64,000 nt of DNA from Schizophyllum amplum (Eukaryota > Basidiomycota > Agaricomycetes > Agaricales > Schizophyllaceae): NCBI GenBank assembly GCA_007026445.1, contig VDMD01000005.1, positions 930,001 through 994,000 of the forward strand, read 5' to 3'. Position 1 is the stretch's first letter, and each line of letters starts with the position of its first letter. A model generated the notes under the pieces. The model saw only the letters and a list, made by a program, of their open reading frames with translations. It was not told where the DNA came from and did no database searches. This document shows, in pieces, positions 10,986 to 21,603 of this stretch. The position numbers and the translations under genes are program-made.

Positions 10986-12096
10986 TAGTGTTGCCACTAG
11001 TCGAACACAAGTCAAACTCGAGTTGGGGCACGAGGCGGTACTCGAGTCGAGTCGAATACCGCCTCGTGCACTACTCGAGTCGAGTCGAGTACAGCCCCAA
11101 AGGGGTAATTCCGCCTCCCGGCACAAGCCGACAGTCCGAGCTTTTGCTGGCGTTGTGCTGGCGAGCGAGTTTGTGTCGACGGAGGGCTAACAGAGGGCCT
11201 TACTGACACGATTGGGTCTTCGAATTACATTTCTGACGTCCCTCGGTGGTCCACAGCACCTCTCACAGTTATACGATGCTTCACTGGCTTCACTGCCGGC
11301 GTCGCCACCTCGGATGCAGCCGCACACCATTGGATTCGTTGTTCGAAGCTGGTGAAAGGGCGCTCATGGACTGAGTCTCTCGGCGTTGAATCTTTAAGCC
11401 TTTTTGACTACGTTTTGTGTCGTAGAGAAGCTACAGCTGACTTGCCTGCGAGATGTAGGTCCAAAGTGGGTCCGAAGGTGAACGCCAACCGCAGGCGCGT
11501 GCACAATGCGCGTGTTGTGGTCCCATCAGTCGAGTTGTGTCAAGTATGAGGACCCCGGGCAATGCGCCAAGAGGTCCGATCCAAAAAGGCGGCTTTTTGG
11601 GCATTTTCGTCGCACGGATTTTTGCCACTTTGGGGGTCTTTCAGTCGCATTGAGATCGGAGACGCACTTTCCAGCCAAATTCCGTCGCACTATGGATCGA
11701 ACATGGCCAGCGACGGGTCACCCCAAGCCCTGAACCATTGCCTCGGAGGGGTTGCGCGCACCCATTTGTTGGTTGGGCTCAGCAAAAAGCTTCCGGGACC
11801 CTCGACGACCGTCGCATTATGGATCGAACCTGGCTCTCGACGCCCTCACGCGGCGCACGTTGGATCAGACCTTCGGCACGCAAACTGACCTATCCGGCGC
11901 ATTGGGATCGGGCCTCGGCGGTTTTTGGGGGTCCAATTCGGCGCACAAGGATCGAACATATAGGCGTATTGCCCGGGGTCCTCAAGTATGGGGGGTCGAG
12001 TCGAGTCGAGTCGCTACTCGACTGCCTAATACGGTATCGAGTAGTCGACTTGACTCGACTAGGGTGTCAAGTCAACTCGACTTGTTGGCAACACTA
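10986..12096. mobile_element. non-autonomous hAT-type transposon, 1,111 bp
   Basis: The termini are an inverted repeat, TAGTGTTGCCA, at both ends, and identical 8 bp sequences (ACGTCGGC) flank the element. An 8 bp duplication with TAGNG-type ends is the hallmark of hAT transposons. Inside each end lie arrays of the short motif CGAGT (10-12 bp clusters around 11040-11095 and 11995-12080) that form strong hairpins. An inner inverted repeat of about 24 bp containing GAGGACCCCGGGCAAT occurs at about 11547-11571 and 11964-11988. The core carries degenerate copies of a unit around CGCANNATGGATCGAAC. No transposase is present, so the element would depend on one encoded elsewhere. Confidence 0.87.
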
Positions 12097-12104
12097 ACGT
12101 CGGC
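12097..12104. repeat. target-site duplication, right copy (ACGTCGGC)
   Basis: The 8 bp direct repeat of 10978-10985 at the other end of the hAT-type element. Confidence 0.85.
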
Positions 12105-12777
12105 CGTGCACGGGAGATATATCTCCCGTTATGTAGATTCCTCTTCGCCCCGCGGGCCGCCGCGTGCATGGTTGGCAGACGTTCAGCGTTGGTTACACAC
12201 TGGTTACACATGTAATAGTCGTGGACTTGTTTTTGAGAGCTCTTAGGGTACAAAGTGATTTATACTTAGAGGTTATCAACTTGCAAATTCTAACGCCTGA
12301 CTGAAGGAGGGTGAAATGCTACAGCGTCACCACAAGTGCTCAGAGTTCGTCATATATACATCTAGTAAACGGGGGATACGCAGAGGACGAACACTGAGCT
12401 GTATCATGTCACAACTGGGCGCGCACGGCGACAGCGGCCACATCAGTGCATACAGAAATTACGGCTGGGGTTGACAGTATAGAGGGTCGAACAAGTCAAA
12501 CAAGACAAACAGGTCGAAGGGGATAGGACATGTCAGAGCGACGACGCAGGTCGTAAAGAGGAGACGCAGAGAACGAGCGTGGGCTTCAAGCCAACTGTGA
12601 TGGTATGTATCCAACAAGAAAACCAACCGGTTGTAAGTACACGAGAGAAGAACCTATAAGATAAGAGAAATATCAGACACGAGGGATGAATGCAACAGCG
12701 GAGGATTCAGAAGACAGAGGCAGGTTAGCGAATGTATGAAGGGACCAGAATATGGGTGGCTGAGTATATTGAACCGC
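12105..12777. other. 3' flank of the Far1-like gene
   Basis: No gene recognised. A perfect 20 bp palindrome (12110-12129, core GGGAGATATATCTCCC) sits next to the hAT insertion site. The remainder is A/G-rich sequence likely to include the 3' UTR of the minus-strand gene that ends at 12778. Confidence 0.45.
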
Positions 12778-15700
12778 CTAGTCCTTGGCAACCCAGTCGG
12801 CGCTCCTGGACACGAGCTCTATCGAGTTGTCGGTGGTCCAGAAGAGACGCTCGGTCGCGCTGCGTCCGCTCCAGCTCTTCTGGTCACGCAAAATCATAGC
12901 CTGTGTGATTACATTAGCATCAGCCATGCCAGAAGACGCAGCCACAGTTACCTGTTGGGCGCCGAAGTTCCTCTGATCATGAGCAAACAACTCCACGTTA
13001 TCCTCCAATGCCTCAGTCAAGATCTGCAGGTCCTGCAGGATGGCCTGCATCGCCCGCACCGCGGCCAGCGTTAAGATCTCCTTCCGGTTCCGCACGGTCG
13101 ATCCGTTCGCATTCGGCGGTGGCAGCGCACGGGAGATCGTCTGCAACACCGTGTGTAGGATACGCTTCGTCTCGCCCAGGATCTTCTGCGCCTGTGGGAA
13201 ATTGCGGCGCGACACCAGGACGAGCGCACGCGTGATCATGTCCGACGCGAGCAGTTCCATCCGCCGGCGTACGATGACTGGGTCAGACACACCGCCGCTC
13301 GCGTGCGGCGCAGAACCGTCGGACGGCGCCGGCAGCAGCGTGATGGTCAATAAGACGGGATGCGCAAGGCGCGATACGTGCTTGACAGCCGCGGGGTCGA
13401 AGAAGCTGCCGTCGACCTCCACGACAGGGACCTCGTCGATCATGCGATCCATCATCCCGTCCGCAAAGTCAGGCGCGTCGTCGATGCTGAGGGCATCCAA
13501 GCCCATGCTTTGCACGAACTGGTCTGTCGCATTGAGGGCGCGGCGGTTCGCCCCTCGTGCCATCGCGGCGCGCTTCGCTTGCATGTCCGCGTTGTCGAGC
13601 TCGAGCTCGATGAGCATCTCCTTCCGCTCGCCGTACCGCAGCTCGCCTACGTCGACATCAACGTGCATGCCATCGCTCGCGAGGATGCTGCTCGGGCCGC
13701 CGGACACCTTGCGTATCCGGAAGCGCTGCTGGTCGACGATGCGCATGTGCAGCTTCATGTTGAGCAGCCCGATGCTCATCATCCCACCGACGCAGCCCGC
13801 GATGCAGTCCCGGAGGTCGTACCAGTCTTTAACGAAGGTGTAGGTGCCGGAAGTGTGGTTAGACATGAGCCATAGTGAAGCTGGGTCGTGCGAGCGACCG
13901 TAGCCGAATGAGTGGATGGGCACGTTGGCCGCCTCAGCGCGAGCGAGTACCAGGTCCATCTGTGCACGGCGTGTGCTATCCGCGGCGTCCGATACCAGCA
14001 GCATGCCAGACACAGGGTTCTTGGACTTGCGCTGAAGGACGACGTCGAGACCTGGGGTATGATGATGAGTGCTTGCCTATTGCGCAATGCTTCCACCACT
14101 CACCGTGGTTGACCGCAGTCACTACGTCCGTCTTCTCATCCTTCGGCCCGCGTATCAAGAACTCGTCCGTAGGTGTGCCTGCCTCATCACCAGCGATCCT
14201 CCCAAACACGACACCTTCGACAAAGTTCTCCAGCCGCTTCTTGCTGGTCGCACGGCCGACGCTGAGGAAGGGCGTTTTGCGTACGCGGCCGCCCATGCCG
14301 ACCTCGAAAGTGACGAAGCTTATCCGGTCCTTTTTGCCGAGGTTGGCCATCATGAATTCAAGCGTACTGCGTATCACGCGGCACTTGAGCTGTGCCGTGC
14401 TCGTCGGACTGCCGGGTGGAGGGACGCTGATGACGAGGATGAGGTCGAGTGGCGGGTGAGGAAGCGGCGTGAGGGAGTTGGACGGGCCCTGGGACGTGTA
14501 AGGCGTCACTAAGCCTGTCGGCGAGTTGGCAGTGGCTGAGGCAGACTCGTAGAGCTCATCGTCCTCCCCGAGAGTGGACAGCTTGCCGCCATGAATGGAA
14601 CCTCCGTGATAGCCAGATCCATGCGAGGTAGACGACGACCGAGATGTTGAACCCAGCAGGGAATCCATGGTGCCGGAGCTGACAGTGGATCCATTGGTGT
14701 GCGACGATCCACCGCTGAGCATGCGCATAGCCTTGGACGATCCACCAAACTCTTCCATGTTGAGTTGTTCCCCTTCGTTCGAGCGAGACGTGCCGCTTTG
14801 ACGCTGGAACATCTTGACGAGGCTCTCGACGCGTGCTCGCCATGCCTCCAGGGAACCTCTATCTTTGAAGATGAGGATGAAGGACGCGAGCTCGTCTTCC
14901 ATGTCGATCGTCAGGCTCATTTCCCCTGCCGCACTTGTAGCCGTGACCTGTTTAATGTGGCGGACATAGATGCGACCCTTCAAGCGCAGAACACCTTTCG
15001 ACGACATGGAAGAGGTGTTTGCGGATGAAGAGGACATGATGGACGGGTCGGACAGTAGGCGGCCTAAGGATCGCTTCTTCTCCTCGACCACACAGATCAG
15101 TGCCTCCTTGAAGAGGTAGACATAGAACTCTCGCACGACATTGTCCCGCCGTACAGTGAGCAGGTCGTACATCTGCAGGGGGCCGAGGTCGGACAGCGGA
15201 TGTCCTTTCCAGTCGGTGATTCGGTTGCGCAGGTCTTCCGTAATAGCACTGAACGGGTTATCCTCGGGTGGTGGTGGTGGCGGTGGTGCAGGGGAAAGCT
15301 CGCGGCGAATGGGGGGTTGCTGCCGCTGTTGTCGCGGGGGGTGGGGGTGCGCGTACGAATCGGTCACGAGAGGGCCCGGGACTGCTGCGCCGGACGTGGC
15401 GCGCTTGCCGGGGAGCTCGATGAGGATGATGCACGTCAAGGGCTGGCTAGGGTCGTTGGTGCGCGTGAGGCTGGAGAACTCGGGTCGGATTTGGATGGAG
15501 GGCGCGACGACGTAGGGCGAGGAGTCGCCTTGGGACTTTACCGAGCCGGCATGCTCGAGCGGGTCGTCTTCGGTCGGATCGAAGGGCTTGCTGCTGGTGT
15601 TCGTCCCCCGCCTGCCGCCAGTGGGTGTGTCGCGACCGGGGAAAAGATTGGCTACGTTGCGCTCACCCATGCCGGTCAAAGTGGCGAGCTCTGGCACGCG

Positions 15701-16327
15701 GTCAGCGGGGGGCGGGGGAATGGTAGACTACGATGCGACGCACTGTTGGACTTTCCACCATCGCCATCGCCGACCTTCATCGGGCGCCTGCAGACGCCAC
15801 AGACGCCGAGATTGGACTTGCGCGGAACGCCGCGCACCTGACTTGGTGGCGGGCCGTACACCGCTGTGAAGCAGGCCTGGGGCGCGTCAGCGCGACCAAC
15901 GTCTGCATCTGCGCGCTGTGCTCACCTCGTGCAGGGCATGGCCACACTCGGGGACAATGTGCGGCTTCTCGCCTGGGAGTCTAAAGCTAAAGCTGAGAGG
16001 TTCGAGGCAGACGGGGCACTCGTCCTCCTCGTCGTTGTCTTGGGAGGAGACGACGGGCAGCGGGGCGTTGTGCATGGCGTACGTGTGGGCGTTGTCGCCG
16101 TCGTCGACGGTGGTGGGAGTAAAGGAGCGAACGGAGGCTTCAAATGATCGGATTGACGGGGCTCGCGGGGCGCGGAGACTACGAAAATGTGAATTCCCTG
16201 GTTCGAGACCGCCACCAAGCCGACTCGGGCTGGGCGATGAGGGGGGCGCGGGGAACGATGGGGGCGGTCGCGGCGCCTCACGAGGCGCCCTGTACGTCGG
16301 CGATTCAGCACGAGTCCAACGGCCCAT
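12778..16327 (-). CDS. RING-H2 / PH / vWA scaffold protein, Far1/Ste5-like
   Basis: About 1,114 residues from five exons; introns 15925-15877, 15743-15691, 14103-14052 and 12951-12901 keep the frame. The last is 51 bp with no stop. A RING-H2 finger (about 102-165) starts CPVCLEPLSF, has PECGHALHE and ends CGVCRRP; an intron splits it after HALHE. A PH-like domain follows at about 345-470 (REFYVYLFKEALICVVEEKK). A vWA domain at about 595-795 begins LDLILVISVPPPG, lacking the Asp and Ser residues of a normal MIDAS metal site, and retains LLVSDAAD. The C-terminal 320 residues are helical and resemble the Vwaint region of fungal vWA proteins. RING-PH-vWA order is that of Far1/Ste5 mating scaffolds, so a pheromone or polarity scaffold is inferred. 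The start at 16327 is the first methionine before the Pro-rich lead-in; an upstream start is possible. Confidence 0.8.
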
Positions 16328-18877
16328 CACCGCATCCGCTTGTCTTTCGCGCACAGTGCGGACGAGAACACACAAATTTCCGTTGCTGCCTGTGCACGAG
16401 GTGATGTTGCGGCTGATGGGGTTGCCATCCGTATGTTCAACTTTCGACGACCACACGGTAACTACTGCAGCCCTCCGCCACCCAACTTGAACTCTCCAGC
16501 GCAAAACTGGCATTCCCGCGATAGGAACCGAGCTGCCTGCCTCTCTCCCGAAGGACTCAAGGAGCGAAATAATAGAAATCGCCTAGGCCCGCGTGGTCTT
16601 CGATGACCGACGGTCCTTTGTTGCACAAAGCATAATGCCGGGTCGTACAACAGTCCCTCTCGTACTGCTGACGAGAGTCTACACATGCGGCTTTGCGAAG
16701 CCACCATTCTGCCCGCCATCCCGCAGAATCCTGGCAGAATCGTTCCTGGACGTTGACAACGTTGAACGTTGAGCACTGCGCGACAACTTTCGCACAGCAC
16801 TTCAGTCAACAAACACGACTGGGTCTGCATTGTCGAGTCTGATCTCCCGAGGGAATAACTGCAAGGATACTGACGCGGACGTGCCGTTGTCGACTACTTA
16901 TTGCAAGCAGTTACAAGGTCGCAATCACAGCACTGAAATCGATGATATTCGGATATTATTACTGTGACTACATAGTACAAGGGATGGAAGAGAAAGGGAT
17001 GTAGGACATACACCGAGCACGAACGCACGTCCCACAGAGATCAGGAAAGCCCGTCGTCGACTCGTCTGTACATCCACCCAACCGTTGATTAGACGGCGGG
17101 ATACGTCGCTTTTGGCCCACACCAGAACCGGTGTACAGCATTGTCAATTTTCGCTGTCCGGGCAGAAAGGGGCCAGCTCTCTAGGAGCTACGAAGCTATA
17201 GAAGGGAATATGCGATAGGAGGACATGGAACGGGGCAACAGAGACAGTCCATGGGACCGCAAAAGATATGATAGGAGGACGATGCACATGCCATACCAGC
17301 GGTTGCGAAACAGTCTTGAGGAAGGAAACGTCGCGGACTTCTGGACAAACTGCGTGTTTATTGCGAGCAAGTGCCAACGAAAGGCTGTCGACGGGAATGG
17401 GAATGGTTGAAGGAAGGTAGAAGGAGGAGTCAAGAAGGAATGAGAGCAAAAAGTTCGGTATGTGATCGATCGATGCTGCAAGCAAACAGGAGCATACCAA
17501 CTTGTCACATGACAGTCGCACATTCATGGCATCAGAATCAATGCATCACGGCTCAGGCTTCAGCTACACGCATTAATGCACCTGAGAGACAGTCAACACC
17601 CAGATGACAATCGCCTGACCACCATTGCAAATCTTATGCTCCTCTGGCATACTGATGAAGCGCAGTTCTCTCGATATTCCACCTGGTGCGTGGGTCTGTT
17701 TGGCGGACTCCTCTTGTTCCAATCCTCATCTTGACCATCCCTCGATAGGCTGAACCTACCACTCCTCCACCCACTAGCAATATGCCTCACAATCTTAAGA
17801 ACAAAGAAAGAGCCCAAAGAGGCGTCGCGCATTGCCAGCGCAATCGAAATCACGATCCTTGGATTGGTCGGAATGCCACGCGACTCATCTCGGGATGCGA
17901 CCGTGTCCTCGACTCCGCGTCGATATGCGAACCCTGTGCGAACCCCTTTCTATCAACTTCCTATCATTCAGAAACATGGTAGGTAGGTAGGTAGGTAATT
18001 GTTATTCGGGCGGTGTCCCTGAACAGAGACGACCCTATCCGCACTGTAGACCTCGAGCAGCAATCTAGTCTGCGGAACACATGTACAACTGACGCTGTGA
18101 TATCCCAACTCGGCGGCTGGGGTCGCACGTTAGCCGTACATATGTGCAACACAGAGCAGGGGTCACACCGTCAGCCATTCGCGCACACGCCGGTACCAAG
18201 CCGGTACGACCAGGCGTTCGAGGTACTTACGAAAGTGTGCGAATAAAGCCAATGACAGCCATGATGAACCCAGTCTCTGTGAAGAGAGGCCGGCCACGTG
18301 ACGATCCAGTGGAATCGATACCCTCGCATGAACAGTCCGTACACCTGCCGTACACGCCGCGGAGTCCGACCATTTGTGCCCGCACCAGTGAAATTTGTGC
18401 AGCCACCGGTGAGACGAGGGTCCGCGCGTGCGAGTGTAGGGGCCTGCCGTTGCGGACGGGCATCCTTCTCTCCAAGGACTTGTGCACGTGCCACGTTCCT
18501 CCCTTTGCTCGACTTATGATATACGATAACTTTTAGACTCATGATGTTGACTCGGGATGTTCTTTCTGCACTGTGCAGAAAAGCCGGGCAGTTCGGAGGT
18601 AAAGGCAATGTACTCATTATGCCGCCAAGCTGCATATCCCCATGCTATGAACTTCCTCGATGCCCCGCCCAGTGCTCCGGACACAGACCCCGGACAAGCA
18701 GGAAGCGATTGGCGAGCGTCCGACTCAGACGAGCGCAAGCTGCCTCTGCCCTGCCTCTAAGTACCAGCCGCTCTCACACCCCCTGTCCCGGGCCGGCCCA
18801 TCATGATTCATCGATCATCTCGATCACCGCCAATTTTCGCATTTGCAAAAATATTATTTTCGGCGCGACGGGCAAGC
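16328..18877. other. gene-poor intergenic region
   Basis: No gene recognised over 2.5 kb. Open frames at 17144-17527 (-) and 18141-18536 (+) have no family resemblance. The promoter of the Far1-like gene should lie near 16330-16700. Confidence 0.5.
17978..17997. repeat. GGTA microsatellite
   Basis: Five tandem copies of the tetranucleotide GGTA in an otherwise unremarkable spacer. Confidence 0.8.
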
Positions 18878-18879
18878 TA

Positions 18880-20852
18880 CACTGCGAACCGTGTTTTTTC
18901 TACCACGTAGTAACGGCGGCAAACATCACGGAGTAATCTAGTGAGCATTACCAGGAAGTGCCAAACAAACCATTATGGGTAGTATCGCGAGTGCTACACG
19001 CTTGCTAGCACACATCAGGCACACATGGTCCCATTCAGGTCCCACTGATGGTCTGCCGGTAGGGCGTTGGCGAATGCCGACGACCCCAACGTACGCCGCC
19101 GCCGTCGTAACAACAACGCGCGCGCCTGCCCCGAGCAGAGTCACCGTATTCAACGCTCCTTGCTGACCGTCGCACTCGTCGTGAACAATCAGCAGCTCCA
19201 TGAATGATATGTACCTATATTCATTGAAATCAAAGACTACGTAGGTGACAGAGGGTGAAGAGAGGTAAGTGAGGAGGCAAGGGAGGGCCGGCGGCGGCAC
19301 CCGCCGCATATCGAGCTCTGACGGTATGTAACCCTCGGTCAGCCCCAGCTAGAACGACCTTGACTTCTTCATGGTCGTGTCTATGGCTGAGGTGACTGTG
19401 AGTTTAAGCTATGATTGGTCGTAGTGAGAACGCACCTTCGACGCGTGAGTATGCCTCAACGACCCATGCCGGCGAACAAGCTCGGACGACGCGCGTGGAC
19501 GGCTCTTCGACCTGACAGCCTAGACGGCAGTAAGCGTTCGTATCAGTGCTGCCGTCGATTCCACGGGTCAGTGTAAGGCTGGAGTTTGCTGCTACGGCGC
19601 CGTCGCGGCGGAAGGCAAGATGGTCACCCAAATTTTCGCAAGTCCCAATCCGTCCCTGAACGTTTCAGGCCCAGGTCTGCGAGCACATGCACCGGGGGGC
19701 GCGGGCCGTGAACTTTCTACAGGTCACAAACGATGGCACTTCGTGTAATGGTTTGTTCGGCCATTACAGGGTAGAGACAAGATGGCGTCGCTAAGAGGCA
19801 CTGATACTACCACGAAGTGTTCTGCAAATTACTACCACACAGAAACCCCCTGGTTCGACGTGTACGTTGGCGAGTAGGTACACGTCAAACCAGGGGGTTT
19901 CTGTGTGGTAGTAATTTGCAGAACACTTCGTGGTAGTATCAGTGCCTCTTAGCGACACCATTTTGTCTGTACCCTGTAATGGCCGAACAAACCATTACAC
20001 GAAGTGCCATCGTTTGTGACCTGTAGAAAGTTAACGGCCCGCGCCCCCCGGTGCATGTGCTCGCAGACCTGGGCCTGAAACGTTCAGGGACGGATTGGGA
20101 CTTGCGAAAATTTGGGTGACCATCTTGCCTTCCGCTGCGACGGCGCCGTAGCAGCAAACTCCAGCCTTACACTGACCCGTGGAATCGACGGCAGCACTGA
20201 TACGAACGCTTACTGCCGTCTAGGCTGTCGGGTCGAAGAGCCGTCCACGCGCGTCGTTCGAGCTTGTTCGCCGGCATGGGTCGTTGAGGCATACTCACGC
20301 GTCGAAGGTGCGTTCTCACTACGACCAATCATAGCTAAAACTAACAGTCACCTCAGCCATAGACACGACCATGAAGAAGTCAAGGTCGTTCTAGCTGGGG
20401 CTGACCGAGGGTTACATACCGTCAGAGCTCGATATGCGACGGGTGCCGCCGCCGGCCCTCCCTTGCCTCCTCACTTACCTCCCTTCACCCTCTGTCACCT
20501 ACGTAGTCTTTGATTTCAATGAATATATGTACATATCATTCATGGAGCTGTTGATTGTTCACGACGAGTGCGACGGTCAGCAAGGAGCATTGAATACGGT
20601 GACTCTGCTCGGGGCAGGCGCGCGCGTTGTTGTTACGACGGCGGTGGCGTGCGTTGGGGTCGTCGGCATTCGCCAACGCCCCACCGGCAGACCATCAGTG
20701 GGACCTGAATGGGACCATGTGTGCTAGCAAGCGTGTAGCACTCGCGATACTACTCATAATGGTTTGTTTGGCACTTCCTGGTAATGCTCACTAGATTACT
20801 CCGTGATGTTTGCCGCCGTTACTACGTGGTAGAAAAAACACGGTTCGCAGTG
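18880..20852. mobile_element. 1.97 kb near-perfect palindromic (foldback) element, TA-flanked
   Basis: Two arms of nearly 1 kb are inverted copies separated by about 12 bp (near 19866-19877). Only scattered substitutions and small indels distinguish them; for example the same open frame beginning MGDHLAF occurs on both strands. The ends read CACTGCGAACCGTG inward and are bounded by TA (18878-18879 and 20853-20854), which would fit a TA target duplication. No transposase frame is evident. A palindrome of this size is expected to be unstable when cloned and to extrude a cruciform. Confidence 0.75.
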
Positions 20853-20918
20853 TAGATGCGCGGCATACGCGTCTCAACGACTACCTACCCGTCTTGAGCT
20901 TGATGCTTGATGACAATA

Positions 20919-21411
20919 GCCGCGTTCAAAGTTGGCTGCAGCTCGCAGCAGCAGCTTGCAGCTCATCACGAGGTTGCAGCGGGCGTGACTTCGGCACTCG
21001 CCGACCGGGGATCCAGCCGTCGTGGGAATCAGGGAACAATTTGACTCGCCCGCCCGCCGTCGGCGCGCTGCGTCGTCGTCGTTGAGCACGACGACGGGCA
21101 TCTTGCCTTACACCTTCCAATCTTTATTTTCTCGATGCCTTTGAGTATATTAACGACGCATTTGGATATTTGGTCATTGCTTTGAAGCTGTATGTCAGAG
21201 ACAAAAGCTTGAGGACGCAAGCCATCGACTTCTCGTCGTCGTGCTCAACGACGACGACGCAGCGCGCCGACGGCGGGCGGGCGAGTCCAATTGTTCCCTG
21301 ATTCCCACGACGGCTGGATCCCCGGTCGGCGAGTGCCGAAGTCACGCCCGCTGCAACCTCGTGATGAGCTGCAAGCTGCTGCTGCGAGCTGCAGCCAACT
21401 TTGAACGCGGC
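20919..21411. mobile_element. 493 bp inverted-repeat element, TA-flanked
   Basis: Inverted repeats of about 177 bp (20919-21095 and 21235-21411), with at least one mismatch, surround a 139 bp AT-richer core. The ends read GCCGCGTTCAAAG inward and are flanked by TA (20917-20918 and 21412-21413). The element starts about 64 bp after the large palindrome and ends about 190 bp before the P450 start codon, so it lies in that gene's promoter region. No coding capacity recognised. Confidence 0.75.
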
Positions 21412-21603
21412 TAATGCATATGGGTGCGAAAGCGCGGTCACCAGGTCTGCCACGAGAACAGCTGAAATGCCACATGAAAACCCCTAACATATAATGTCTC
21501 TACTCATCGTGGTCACTGGCACCGGTCTTGTTTCCTGCCGTCTTATAGCCACCAACGCTACTTAGTAGCGTGAGCCGCCAATTCGCGGCTCGCTATCCCC
21601 ACC

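Noticed and set aside
12110..12129. Perfect 20 bp palindrome as possible regulator site or terminator
   Set aside because: Fungal genes do not use such terminators, and there is no second copy to suggest an operator.
17144..17527. 127-codon minus-strand frame rich in hydrophobic residues
   Set aside because: No signal-peptide logic, domain or splice partner; overlapped by another frame of equal length.
19404..20513. Open frames (starting MGDHLAF) that look like a duplicated gene
   Set aside because: Both copies are the arms of one palindrome, with no start context, introns or domain.
18877..21413. CRISPR-like or tandem-repeat array
   Set aside because: Repeats are long inverted arms, not short regularly spaced direct repeats, and the genome is eukaryotic.
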